The notes below the pieces were generated by a model. That model saw only the letters and a program-made list of their open reading frames with translations. It did not search any database and was not told where the DNA came from. From positions 1 through 44,852 of the forward strand of contig JAUWQL010000010.1 of the NCBI GenBank assembly GCA_030611105.1: 44,852 bases of DNA, in the 5' to 3' direction. A program made the position numbers and the translations under genes. This DNA comes from Bacteroidales bacterium (lineage in GTDB: Bacteria > Bacteroidota > Bacteroidia > Bacteroidales > UBA12077). How positions within the stretch are numbered: the stretch's first letter is position 1; each line of letters begins with the position of its first letter. Shown piece after piece: positions 1 through 8,572 of the stretch.

Positions 1-1
1 T

Positions 2-595
2 GGAATAGGTACAAATCTTGCTTGCTTTGGAGGCATTAAGCCATCAGAGAAAAATATGGCTGAACTATCTCAAATAGTGGATCATATCCGTAGGAAATAT
101 CATATAAAAATAGATATGGTCTCCGGTGGAAATTCGGCAAATTATGAATGGTTTCTATCTACTAAAAATATTGGGAATATAAATAATTTAAGAATTGGTG
201 AAGCTATTTTATTTGGCAGGGAAACTCTCCACAGAAACAAAATCCCGAATTTATATACAGATGCATTTACTTTAATATGTGAGGTTATAGAAAGCAAATT
301 AAAGCCATCTCTGCCTTATGGAGAAATATGTCAAAATGCATTTGGAGATACACCTGAGTTTACAAATATTGGCAATATCAATCGGGTAATACTTGGTATT
401 GGAGAACAAGATGTTGATACTAAAGCTATAAAACCCCGAATCAATGCCAAAGTTATTGGAGCAAGCAGTGATCATTTAATAATTTTACATTCCAAAAACC
501 ATATTGAAATAGGAAATGAATTAGAATTTGATATTAACTATTCAGCCTTGCTCCGGTTATCGACTTCACCTTATGTGAAGAAAGTGTTTATTTAA
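2..595 (+). CDS. Amino-acid racemase of the alanine racemase family, ornithine-racemase type (5' end outside window)
   Basis: The reading frame is open from base 2, upstream of the first ATG at 56, so this is the C-terminal ~198 residues of a longer gene. It resembles the fold-type III PLP racemase group that includes ornithine racemase: the segment after the visible start has GTNLACFGG, then SGGNSANYEW, then a region with LRIGEAILFGRE, all in the order seen in that group. The lysine that binds PLP lies in the missing N-terminal part. The C-terminal portion (about residues 90-179 counted from the ATG at 56) would be the beta-domain. Substrate cannot be decided from this fragment. Its stop codon (TAA, 593-595) overlaps the left end of an inverted-repeat element. 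Confidence 0.75.
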   Translation, partial: GIGTNLACFGGIKPSEKNMAELSQIVDHIRRKYHIKIDMVSGGNSANYEWFLSTKNIGNINNLRIGEAILFGRETLHRNKIPNLYTDAFTLICEVIESKLKPSLPYGEICQNAFGDTPEFTNIGNINRVILGIGEQDVDTKAIKPRINAKVIGASSDHLIILHSKNHIEIGNELEFDINYSALLRLSTSPYVKKVFI

Positions 596-717
596 GATAA
601 CCTCTAAAAATTCAAACTTCCTCGTTGCTTCAAAATTTTAAATCCCTCATTTACAATAGTAAACTCAGGTTTTAAAATTTCTTGCATCTCGAATTTCACT
701 ATTTTTAGAGATTACCT
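595..717. repeat. MITE-like inverted-repeat element, short copy
   Basis: Imperfect terminal inverted repeats: the left end begins AGATAACCTCTAAAAAT and the right end, read in reverse complement, AGGTAATCTCTAAAAAT. No ORF fits inside. It shares its terminal sequence and an internal GAGATGCAAG-like block with two longer copies at 19373-19638 and 43542-43804, so it is a short or deleted member of the same family. It begins within the stop codon of the racemase gene and may act as its transcription terminator. Confidence 0.7.
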
Positions 718-781
718 TAATATATATCCGTTAATATACCAAATTAATTATATCTAAAATCTTGATACTCGTATCATATTT

Positions 782-2023
782 CTATGATTTAGTGTCTAAA
801 GCATCACGAAGTCCATTACCCACTAAAGTAAAGGATAATACCATAAGCATAATTGCAATTCCGGGAAGAATTGCTAAATAGGCTTTATCCATTATGATAT
901 AGCCATAATGTTCTTTTATCATGGTACCCCAGGATGGTACAGGTGGTTGTACACCAATTCCCAGAAAACTTAATCCTGCTTCGAGAAGAATTGCCGTTGC
1001 AAAATTGGCAGCCGAGATAATAATTACCGGACTCATTACATTAGGTAAAATATGACGAAAAATGATTCTTGCATTACCAAAACCTAGTGCCCTGGCAGCT
1101 TCGACATATTCCTTTTCACGCACACTTAATACCTGCCCCCGAACAACACGTGCTACTTCAACCCACATGGTTAAACCAACGGCAATAAATATTTGCCAGA
1201 ATCCTTTCCCTATTACCAAAGTAATGGCAATAACCATAAGTAAAGTTGGAATCGACCATATAACATTAATTAGCCACATAATTAAATCATCAACTTTTCC
1301 TTTATAATAACCGGCAATAGCGCCCAATGTAATACCAATTAATAAAGAAATAAAAACGGCAATAAATCCCACAGAAAGAGAAACTCGCGCTCCAATCAGT
1401 AAACGGCTTATCATATCCCTGCCAAAACGATCAGTACCGAGAATGAAATGTTTTGTTACTATATGGTTAGTTTCTATATTGTTTTTAATTTGTTTTAAAG
1501 ATATTTCTTGTTGATTTCCTTTAATATCGGTGTAGTAATACTTATTATCCTTAAAAGTTATTTCTGATCCGTATTGAACTTTAGCTATAACATCTATTGG
1601 ATTTAACTCTCTAAAAAAAGGCACTTCGCCTGAAATATCGTTAAATTCTTCGATTATTAATTTTTCATTTTCGAAATAGTAATTGTTTATAGGGATATAA
1701 GTGAATTTATCTTTTTTGCCAAAAATCATTTCTTGAAATAATCCGATATCTTCTTGAAGTTCATTTTTTTGAACTTTCAACATAAGGCATTTAAATCCTG
1801 GTTTTTTAGTAGATATTTCCAGAATTTGGGTATTGGCAAAACCGGTTTTATCGGGAGTTATTAAATATCCAAGTATTCCTATAATTAAAGTAAAGATTAT
1901 AAAAAACAAGCCGCTTAACGATAATTTATTTCTCTTGAACCTTTGCCAGGCAAGATAGTTAAGGGAACCGGTTATTTCTGTTTTACGTTTTTTAAATATT
2001 TTATACATCAAGCCCGAGAACAA
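782..2023 (-). CDS. ABC transporter permease, OppC/DppC type (dipeptide/oligopeptide/nickel family)
   Basis: Inner-membrane permease of a peptide-type ABC importer. A first membrane helix lies at about residues 36-54 (OppC_N), followed by an unusually long extracytoplasmic segment (~55-190), then the transport domain beginning GTDRFGRDMISRLL, with five further hydrophobic segments. The ATPase-docking EAA loop is clear: EYVEAARALGFGNARIIFRH. At 413 residues it is about 110 longer than enterobacterial OppC; the extra length is in the segment after helix 1. No ATPase, binding protein or second permease is adjacent, so the rest of the transporter is elsewhere. Substrate is unknown. Confidence 0.88.
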   Translation of the reverse strand: MFSGLMYKIFKKRKTEITGSLNYLAWQRFKRNKLSLSGLFFIIFTLIIGILGYLITPDKTGFANTQILEISTKKPGFKCLMLKVQKNELQEDIGLFQEMIFGKKDKFTYIPINNYYFENEKLIIEEFNDISGEVPFFRELNPIDVIAKVQYGSEITFKDNKYYYTDIKGNQQEISLKQIKNNIETNHIVTKHFILGTDRFGRDMISRLLIGARVSLSVGFIAVFISLLIGITLGAIAGYYKGKVDDLIMWLINVIWSIPTLLMVIAITLVIGKGFWQIFIAVGLTMWVEVARVVRGQVLSVREKEYVEAARALGFGNARIIFRHILPNVMSPVIIISAANFATAILLEAGLSFLGIGVQPPVPSWGTMIKEHYGYIIMDKAYLAILPGIAIMLMVLSFTLVGNGLRDALDTKS

Positions 2024-2043
2024 AATCAGAATTTTTTAATTAT

Positions 2044-2186
2044 GAGTCCAATATAAAAACAAAAAATGCCACAAAAACACTAAAGCACCAAATTTCACAA
2101 AATAAAGAATATCAACCAAATAATTTTGATGGGATTTTGTGTTTTAGTGCTTTAGTGGCAAATACACACCTTTTTATACTGGACTC
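2044..2186. repeat. MITE-like imperfect palindrome, 143 bp
   Basis: Ends are near-perfect inverted repeats: GAGTCCAATATAAAAA at the left and TTTTTATACTGGACTC at the right (one mismatch). A second inner pair, TGCCACAAAAACACTAAAGC and its reverse complement GTTTTAGTGCTTTAGTGGCA, makes nearly the whole element foldable. It lies between two minus-strand genes and has no coding capacity. Sequence differs from the 19373/43542 family, so it is a separate repeat type. Confidence 0.7.
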
Positions 2187-2223
2187 AATAAATATTTTGT
2201 CTTGAGAGTTATCAATTTTAAAA

Positions 2224-3360
2224 TTATCCTTTTTCTTGAAAACATCGGCCTTTCCAGCTAAAATTTCCTATTAATCCAAAAATTACGGTAAACACAATAT
2301 AAAATGGATAGATAAGCTGTAAAGGAAAAAATAACCAAAGTAATTTTAGTGGATGAAAGAATTTTGTAACAGGAATAAGAATAAGTAAATCAAAAATAGA
2401 TTTTATAATGAACAGTAAAATAAAAGTATTGAGGAAAGCGAAATCCCAAATAGTATAAACAAAACTAAAAGCTAAAACCAAATTCGCAAAAGCAACAACC
2501 ATGGCCGTAAAAACAATATCAAAATCACGATAGGCTTTGCTTTTTGAGGTCCATCGGATACGCTGATTCAAAAACTCTTTAACAGATTTAACAGGTTTTG
2601 TATAAACAATGGCTTCTTTCGACCTAATAAAATGAATGCTCTTTTTATTAATTCTTTTTGCATATAACATCAGAAAGATATCATCGCCCGAAACTATATG
2701 ATTTTTTATATTACTATTTTCATATAATGATTTTTCGAATAATAAATTAGCACCGTTACACATTATTGGCTTATTTATACCAATTGCACCGGCTCCCGAT
2801 CCTATTAAACTTAAAAACTCAAAAGCTTGAAGTTTCTGAAATATATTATTATTCCTATAATTAAAAGCTACAGGGCCAACTAATAATTTAGGTTTAAATT
2901 GAATGTAATAACTAACCAGCGTGTTTATCCAATCCTTTTCCATTGCACAATCGGCATCTGTTGTAATAATTATACCCGAATTGGAATTTTTAATTCCATA
3001 AGCCAGGGCTTCTTTCTTGCCTGTTTTGTTTTCGGGAAGATCAAACAATTTTATATATTTAAAATCCTGAATAAATCTGGAAATTATGTCTCTGGTGTTA
3101 TCTGTAGAATGGTCATTAACAAAAATTATTTCAGTATTTTCTTTTGGATAAGTTTGCTTAGATAAAAATTTTAAAAGGTGTGAAATATTATTTTCTTCGT
3201 TTCGGCAAGCAATAATAATGCTTATCGGAATTGTGTCGAAAATACCTGAACTTACAAAGGTTCTAAGTTTCATCCAACCAATAGAAAAAGCGAGAATTGT
3301 TAAAGAATAAATTCCAGTTATTGAAAGTGCTATATATTCTGCAATTGTCATATCTATCAA
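2224..3360 (-). CDS. Membrane-anchored family 2 glycosyltransferase
   Basis: Glycosyltransferase of the GT2 (GT-A fold) class, likely acting on the cytoplasmic face of the inner membrane to build a polysaccharide or glycolipid. An N-terminal helix (~7-29) precedes the catalytic domain: IIACRNEE, VNDHSTDNT (nucleotide-sugar binding), TDADC (DxD-like metal site, near residue 135) and QRIRW (QxxRW, near residue 265), the acceptor-side motif of processive-type enzymes. Two to three hydrophobic segments follow (~285-370). A shorter start three codons downstream (3351) is possible. It is divergent from the amr cluster and has no sugar-pathway neighbours, so the product is unknown. Confidence 0.85.
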   Translation of the reverse strand: MIDMTIAEYIALSITGIYSLTILAFSIGWMKLRTFVSSGIFDTIPISIIIACRNEENNISHLLKFLSKQTYPKENTEIIFVNDHSTDNTRDIISRFIQDFKYIKLFDLPENKTGKKEALAYGIKNSNSGIIITTDADCAMEKDWINTLVSYYIQFKPKLLVGPVAFNYRNNNIFQKLQAFEFLSLIGSGAGAIGINKPIMCNGANLLFEKSLYENSNIKNHIVSGDDIFLMLYAKRINKKSIHFIRSKEAIVYTKPVKSVKEFLNQRIRWTSKSKAYRDFDIVFTAMVVAFANLVLAFSFVYTIWDFAFLNTFILLFIIKSIFDLLILIPVTKFFHPLKLLWLFFPLQLIYPFYIVFTVIFGLIGNFSWKGRCFQEKG

Positions 3361-3390
3361 AAGTAATAAAATTCATAATGAATTTTGCTA

Positions 3391-3421
3391 TTGCTTTAAG
3401 CCATCAATTTTTATAACTTAG
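3391..3421 (+). promoter_or_regulatory. Possible Bacteroidota promoter for the amr cluster
   Basis: TTG at 3391-3393 and TAACTTAG at 3414-3421 with a 20-base spacer resemble the -33 TTG / -7 TAnnTTTG promoter, with one mismatch in the -7 box. It sits 17 bases upstream of the AmrB-AmrA start codon. Confidence 0.35.
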
Positions 3422-3437
3422 CTAAAATCATATTATC

Positions 3438-4976
3438 ATGAAAAGTATAAGTTATTTTTTAAAGCCACTGATTGTACTTCTTTTAACCATAATAGTTGTT
3501 GAATGTAATTCGCAATCGGGAGATTTGCAAAATCAAAACTGTATTGACAGGGAGCCTGTTGTTGCAGGATCGTTTTATCCCGATAAGCCGGAGGCTTTAA
3601 AAAACCAATTAGAATCATTTTTTGCACGGGCCGAGTATGTAAAAACTTACGATAATGTTTTGGCTATAATTGCTCCACATGCTGGTTATGTTTATTCGGG
3701 TAAAGTTGCTGCATCAAGTTATAATCAGATTGATCCGTACAAAGAATATGAAAATATTTTTGTTATAGCTTCCAGTCACAGGGTAATGTTCAATGGAGCA
3801 TCAATTTATAATCAGGGCGATTATGTCACTCCTTTGGGAAAGGTAAGAGTAAACAGAGAACTTGCCAATAAACTAATCGACGAGAACGAGATTTTTGTTT
3901 TTAATCCTGATGCTCATTCTGCGGAACACAGTCTTGAAGTACAGTTGCCATTTTTGCAATATAAAATGAAAAAGGATTTTCAGATTGTTCCTATCGTAAC
4001 AGGCACTCAAACTCTTGGCGAAGTAAAGAAGATTGCAGAAGTGTTAGTTCCTTATTTCAACGAAAAAAATTTATTTATCATAAGCACGGATTTTTCGCAT
4101 TATCCAAATTATGAGGAAGCTAGAATAGTGGATAAAAAAACAGGAGACGCTATTGTGGCTAATTCCGTTGTTAAAGTTGTTGATGCCATTAACGAAAACG
4201 CATCTGCAAATATTGAAAACCTGGTAACAAGTTTATGTGGATGGCCGGCTGTTCTTACTTTATTGAATATAACAGAAAGAGATCCCGGAATACGAGTAAT
4301 TCATATTGATTATCAAAACTCAGGTGATGTTTTAGGCGACAAAAGTCGTGTTGTTGGTTATCATGCTATCATTTTTACAAAGAAAAAAGCACAAAATATG
4401 TCAGAAAATCAGTTTAAACTAACTAATCAGGAAAAGGAAAAACTTTTGCAGATTGCCCGAACTACTATTGATGAGTATTTATCTACAGGTAAAATTCTGA
4501 AAATTGATAAATCGGAATTGACAAGTGCCATGGAATCCGACTGCGGTGCATTTGTTACTTTACATAAAGCCGGAGTTTTACGTGGATGTATTGGCCGTTT
4601 TGTTTCCGATGAGCCATTGCATGCCATTGTGCAAAAAATGGCCATCGCTGCAGCTACCGAAGACCATCGTTTTCCCGCAGTTAAAAAAGATGAAATGAGT
4701 GAAATTGATTTGGAAATTTCTGTATTAACTCCTTTAAAGAAAATAGATTCGATTGATGAAATTGAAATGGGCCGGCATGGAATTTATATTAAAAAAGGAT
4801 TTGCTACAGGAACATTTTTACCTCAGGTAGCAGTTGAAGCAGGATGGACCAAAGAGGAATTCTTAGGTTATTGTGCCCGAAATAAAGCAAGAATAGGCTG
4901 GGACGGATGGAAAGATGCTGATATATATATTTATGAGGCTTTAGTATTTAGCGAAAAAGATATTAAAAAGGAATAA
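3438..4976 (+). CDS. AmmeMemoRadiSam system AmrB-AmrA fusion protein (MEMO + AMMECR1 domains)
   Basis: Two-domain fusion of the AmmeMemoRadiSam system. Residues ~37-315 are the MEMO-like (AmrB) domain with its metal/active-site-like motifs IAPHAGYVYSG, SSHR, DAHSAEHSLEVQLPF, STDFSHYPNY and LCGWPAVLTLL; residues ~330-512 are the AMMECR1 (AmrA) domain with the hallmark LRGCIGRF (near 380). The first ~25 residues are a hydrophobic signal-like segment ending VVEC; the glutamate before Cys makes this a poor lipobox, so the protein is exported or membrane-anchored but lipidation is doubtful. In many genomes the two domains are separate genes. It is followed by the membrane protein and AmrS, the other members of the cluster. 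The biochemical role of the system is not established. Confidence 0.92.
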   Translation: MKSISYFLKPLIVLLLTIIVVECNSQSGDLQNQNCIDREPVVAGSFYPDKPEALKNQLESFFARAEYVKTYDNVLAIIAPHAGYVYSGKVAASSYNQIDPYKEYENIFVIASSHRVMFNGASIYNQGDYVTPLGKVRVNRELANKLIDENEIFVFNPDAHSAEHSLEVQLPFLQYKMKKDFQIVPIVTGTQTLGEVKKIAEVLVPYFNEKNLFIISTDFSHYPNYEEARIVDKKTGDAIVANSVVKVVDAINENASANIENLVTSLCGWPAVLTLLNITERDPGIRVIHIDYQNSGDVLGDKSRVVGYHAIIFTKKKAQNMSENQFKLTNQEKEKLLQIARTTIDEYLSTGKILKIDKSELTSAMESDCGAFVTLHKAGVLRGCIGRFVSDEPLHAIVQKMAIAAATEDHRFPAVKKDEMSEIDLEISVLTPLKKIDSIDEIEMGRHGIYIKKGFATGTFLPQVAVEAGWTKEEFLGYCARNKARIGWDGWKDADIYIYEALVFSEKDIKKE

Positions 4977-5073
4977 TTATGGATTTTTACCTATTGCCAG
5001 AATTTGTTTGCTTATTTACAAAAGTAGGCGAATAAATCTGATTTTTATTATGTATTCTAATTTTTAATTGTGA

Positions 5074-7200
5074 ATGACAAATAAAGATATAAAGCTTGTT
5101 AAACCCGGAGTTATATTGTCGGGTTTTATTTCTTTAGCAACACAGGTTATTTTATTAAGGGAGTTTCTTACTTTCTTTAATGGGAATGAGCTGGTTATTG
5201 GAATTATTCTTGCCAACTGGATGTTACTTACAGGTTTGGGAGCATATCTCAGCAGATTTATTGGTAATAATAAAAACAGGATTCATTGGATTTTAATCCT
5301 GTTGGGTTTATTGGCATTCTTACCTACAATTACTGTTTTAGCTTTACATATTTTTTGGCATACGTTTTTTCCACCGGGAATGATGGCCGGAATCATTCAT
5401 GTATTTTATTATTCATTGATAATTTTAAGTCCTTTCTGTATAATTTCAGGAATGCTATTTACTCTTTTAGCTAAAGAAGAATCATTCAGAACTAAAGAAA
5501 ATAAGATTGGCGATGTATATGCATGGGAATCGCTGGGTAGTTTAATTGGTGGTATTATTTTAAACTTTTTGTTGATTTGGATATTTTCTACTTTTCAGAG
5601 CTTATTTGTGCTGATGATTTTAGTTGCAATTTTAACTGTTATAATGAGTATTAAAGCCACTTACTATTTTACTTCCGGGATATTAGTTTTTGTGGCCTTA
5701 ATTTTTAGTTTTTTGTTTTTAGAAAATAATTTGGATCAAAAAGTAAGGGAGTTGGCTTTCCCGGGACAAACCATAACTTATACCAGTGATTCTCCTTTCG
5801 GTATTTTTGTAATTACCCAACAGGAAGAACAAATTAATTATTATGAGAATAATATTTTAATGGCGGCTTCAGGCGATGTTGTTGCAAGAGAAGAATCTGT
5901 GCACATGGCAATGATTCAGAATAAAAATCCGGAGAATATATTGGTTTTATCCGGAATTATTTCAGGAGTTATTGATGAGATTATAAAATATCCCGTAAAA
6001 TCAATTGATTACGTTGATGTAAATCCTGAAGTAATAAAAATGGCTAAAAAGAATCTTAATGTGGATTCCTATAAGTTGCTTAATTTAATTGAAAAGGACG
6101 CACTTCGATTTCTTAAAAAAAATCAAAAAAAGTACGATGTAGTTTTAATTAATTTACCCAAACCATCAACTATTCAGTTAAACAGATTTTATACAGTGGA
6201 ATTTTTCCAATTATTAAAAAAGAGTTTAAATGATGAAGCTGTTATTTCTTTATCTGTTTCTTCCAGTGCAAACTATATGAGCGATGAAACGAAAAACTTA
6301 TTATCTATTATTTATTCGACTTTAAAATCGGAGTTTAAAAATGTGCTTATTTTACCTGCCGGTGAAGATTTTTTATTGGCATCGGATGCGCCTTTGTCGC
6401 ACAGGGTTGCAGAAAAAATAGAAGAAAAAAATATCCCCACCGAATACGTGAATACATATTATTTCGATGATGAACTATTATGCTTTCGGAGTCAACAAAT
6501 TTTAGAGCAAATTGATTTAAAAGCTCCTGTAAACAAAAATTTCAGTCCGGTGTTTTACCAAAGTCAGATTAAACTCTGGATGAGCCATTTTAGTATTAAA
6601 TATTGGCTTCCTGCTTTATTGGTCTTACTTTTTTCGGGTTTCTTTTTTATCAGGGCACGAACAATTTATAAAGGAGTTTTTGCAGCAGGCTTTGCCGGAA
6701 CAAGTATTGAGATTGTTTTAATATTGGTTTTTCAGGTGGTTTTCGGGTATGTTTATGCTGTTGTCGGAATTTTTATTATGATTTTTATGGGAGGATTGGC
6801 TTATGGAGCTTATTATCTTCCTAAACAGTTTAAGTATGTTAACAAGAAAATATTTAGCAAATTACTCTTAGGGATCACCTTGTTTGCTTTTACTTTGCCC
6901 ATTATTTTTGTGTTGCTCAAAAATATTCAGATTTACGATATTATTCTGTTTATTCTGTTTACATTGCTGTTATTGGTGATATCTGTTTTAACCGGAGCCA
7001 TATTTTCTGTGGCAAGCAAAATTGCAGGGAATAATTATGGAACTGTTGCATCCAGTGCTTATGGATTGGATTTATTGGGAGCTGCAACCGGGGCGTTATT
7101 AGTTACGATATACTTAATCCCGTTATTAGGTTTTGGATGGTCGGTAATAGTAATCGGAATTTTCAACTTGATACTTGCTATAGTGATATTCAAAAAATAA
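5074..7200 (+). CDS. Polytopic membrane protein with spermidine-synthase-like methyltransferase-fold domain
   Basis: 708 residues in three parts: seven or so membrane helices (~10-215), a soluble Rossmann domain of spermidine-synthase type (~225-500) with the cofactor loop YVDVNPEVIKMAKKNL (near residue 312) and DVVLINLPKPSTIQLNRFYT, then six or so membrane helices (~510-705). The fused membrane/spermidine-synthase-like class is recognised, but few members have known activity, and polyamine synthesis should not be assumed. Placed between amrB-amrA and amrS on the same strand (97- and 52-base gaps), it is probably the membrane partner of this AmmeMemoRadiSam cluster. Confidence 0.82.
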   Translation: MTNKDIKLVKPGVILSGFISLATQVILLREFLTFFNGNELVIGIILANWMLLTGLGAYLSRFIGNNKNRIHWILILLGLLAFLPTITVLALHIFWHTFFPPGMMAGIIHVFYYSLIILSPFCIISGMLFTLLAKEESFRTKENKIGDVYAWESLGSLIGGIILNFLLIWIFSTFQSLFVLMILVAILTVIMSIKATYYFTSGILVFVALIFSFLFLENNLDQKVRELAFPGQTITYTSDSPFGIFVITQQEEQINYYENNILMAASGDVVAREESVHMAMIQNKNPENILVLSGIISGVIDEIIKYPVKSIDYVDVNPEVIKMAKKNLNVDSYKLLNLIEKDALRFLKKNQKKYDVVLINLPKPSTIQLNRFYTVEFFQLLKKSLNDEAVISLSVSSSANYMSDETKNLLSIIYSTLKSEFKNVLILPAGEDFLLASDAPLSHRVAEKIEEKNIPTEYVNTYYFDDELLCFRSQQILEQIDLKAPVNKNFSPVFYQSQIKLWMSHFSIKYWLPALLVLLFSGFFFIRARTIYKGVFAAGFAGTSIEIVLILVFQVVFGYVYAVVGIFIMIFMGGLAYGAYYLPKQFKYVNKKIFSKLLLGITLFAFTLPIIFVLLKNIQIYDIILFILFTLLLLVISVLTGAIFSVASKIAGNNYGTVASSAYGLDLLGAATGALLVTIYLIPLLGFGWSVIVIGIFNLILAIVIFKK

Positions 7201-7252
7201 TTTGCATTTGCCTTTATTCAATATTAAATTTGGATACAGATAGCGTAAGGAT

Positions 7253-8392
7253 ATGAGAAATAAAATCAATAAACGTGAATTTCTGAAATATGGGTTTTTA
7301 GGCTCATGTGCATGTGCATTGGGGGTAGGAAAGGTTCATGCAATTACTAAGGGATTTTCTGAAAAAACAGACGATTTATGGAAATGGAGCAAATTATCGA
7401 AATATTATATTGATACACCACGCGGTGCAAAATGCCTGATTTGCCCTAACGAATGTACTTTAAAAGAAGATGAAGTTGGTGATTGTAAATCACGTGTTAA
7501 TTACAAAGGTAAAATATATTCGATTGGTTATGGTAATCCATGCTCATTACATGTTGATCCTATTGAGAAAAAGCCACTTTACCATTTTTTACCGGAAAGC
7601 AGGACTTTCTCGCTGGCTGTTGCCGGATGTAACCTCGTTTGTTTGAATTGTCAGAACTGGCAAATTTCGCAGGTTAGTCCTAAAGAAACCCGTAATTACG
7701 ACTTAATGCCACCGGAAGTTTATAAACAGGCAAAACATTATAACTGCCAGTCTATTGCTTATACATATTCAGAGCCCATATCTTTTTACGAGTATTTTTA
7801 CGATTCGGCAAAAATGGCAAAACAGAATGGTATTAAAAACATAATGGTTTCTGCCGGTTATATCAACGAAAAACCGCTACGCGATGTGGCTCAATATATC
7901 GATGCCGCTAATATTGACCTGAAAAGTTTTGATGATGATATTTATGCCCGCATAAATGCAGGCTCGTTGCAGCCTATTTTGGATACCCTGAAAATATTAA
8001 AAGACGAAGGCGTTTGGTTAGAAATTACAAACTTAATTGTTCCCGAATGGACAGATAATTTGAATATGATAAAACGTATGTGCGACTGGTTATACAAAAA
8101 TGGTTTTAAAGACACACCATTACATTTTAGCCGGTTTACTCCAATGTATAAACTAACACATCTTCCATCAACTCCGGTGAGTGTATTAAAAAAAGCCCTG
8201 GCTATTGCACAGGATGCCGGCCTGAATTATGTTTATATCGGAAATGTTCCCGGCTCCAATGCTCAAAATACCCTTTGTCCAAAATGTAAAAAGATTGTTA
8301 TTGAACGAAAAGGCTACCGCATTTTACAAAACAACATTGTAAACGGGAAATGTAGTAATTGTAATACGAGCATTGCGGGTGTGTGGGATTAG
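7253..8392 (+). CDS. amrS: AmmeMemoRadiSam system radical SAM enzyme
   Basis: Radical SAM enzyme of the AmrS family. The 4Fe-4S/SAM motif is CNLVCLNC (CX3CX2C, residues ~126-133). An N-terminal cysteine pair (CLICPNEC...GDCKSR, ~61-79) and a C-terminal zinc-ribbon-like CPKCKK...CSNC follow the family layout, as does the ending NTSIAGVW. Unusually, the protein starts with a Tat-like leader: NKREFLKYGFLG and a short hydrophobic run before Cys-Ala-Cys-Ala-Leu; the twin arginine is KR here. Export of a folded Fe-S enzyme by Tat is possible but unproven. It closes the cluster; an accessory operon starts 180 bases downstream. Confidence 0.92.
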   Translation: MRNKINKREFLKYGFLGSCACALGVGKVHAITKGFSEKTDDLWKWSKLSKYYIDTPRGAKCLICPNECTLKEDEVGDCKSRVNYKGKIYSIGYGNPCSLHVDPIEKKPLYHFLPESRTFSLAVAGCNLVCLNCQNWQISQVSPKETRNYDLMPPEVYKQAKHYNCQSIAYTYSEPISFYEYFYDSAKMAKQNGIKNIMVSAGYINEKPLRDVAQYIDAANIDLKSFDDDIYARINAGSLQPILDTLKILKDEGVWLEITNLIVPEWTDNLNMIKRMCDWLYKNGFKDTPLHFSRFTPMYKLTHLPSTPVSVLKKALAIAQDAGLNYVYIGNVPGSNAQNTLCPKCKKIVIERKGYRILQNNIVNGKCSNCNTSIAGVWD

Positions 8393-8409
8393 TTTATTAA
8401 TGATATTTA

Positions 8410-8509
8410 AGATTCCGGCATGTGCCGAAATGACAAAAAAATAGATTAGTATAATAAAATTATAAATATTTAAATAATGAGTGTCATTCCGGGCGAAGTC
8501 CCGGAATCT
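8410..8509. repeat. Pair of inverted GC-rich repeats at the left edge of the accessory operon
   Basis: AGATTCCGGCATGTGCCGAA (8410-8429, followed by ATGAC) and, inverted, GTCATTCCGGGCGAAGTC plus CCGGAATCT (8483-8509). Each arm is itself palindromic (ATTCCGG...CCGGAAT style) and stands out against the AT-rich surroundings. The unit is of the common dispersed ATTCCGG/CCGGAAT type. It lies between amrS and the glycosylase gene and could terminate amrS transcription or mark an insertion boundary. Confidence 0.6.
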
Positions 8510-8572
8510 AATTTGAGATACGAAACAAACATAAAATTTTGCTAAACTTGAGATTACTATATATTTTACTTT

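Noticed and set aside
8410-8509. CRISPR-like repeats
   Set aside because: Only two units, arranged as inverted and internally palindromic copies, with no direct repeats or spacers and no cas genes.
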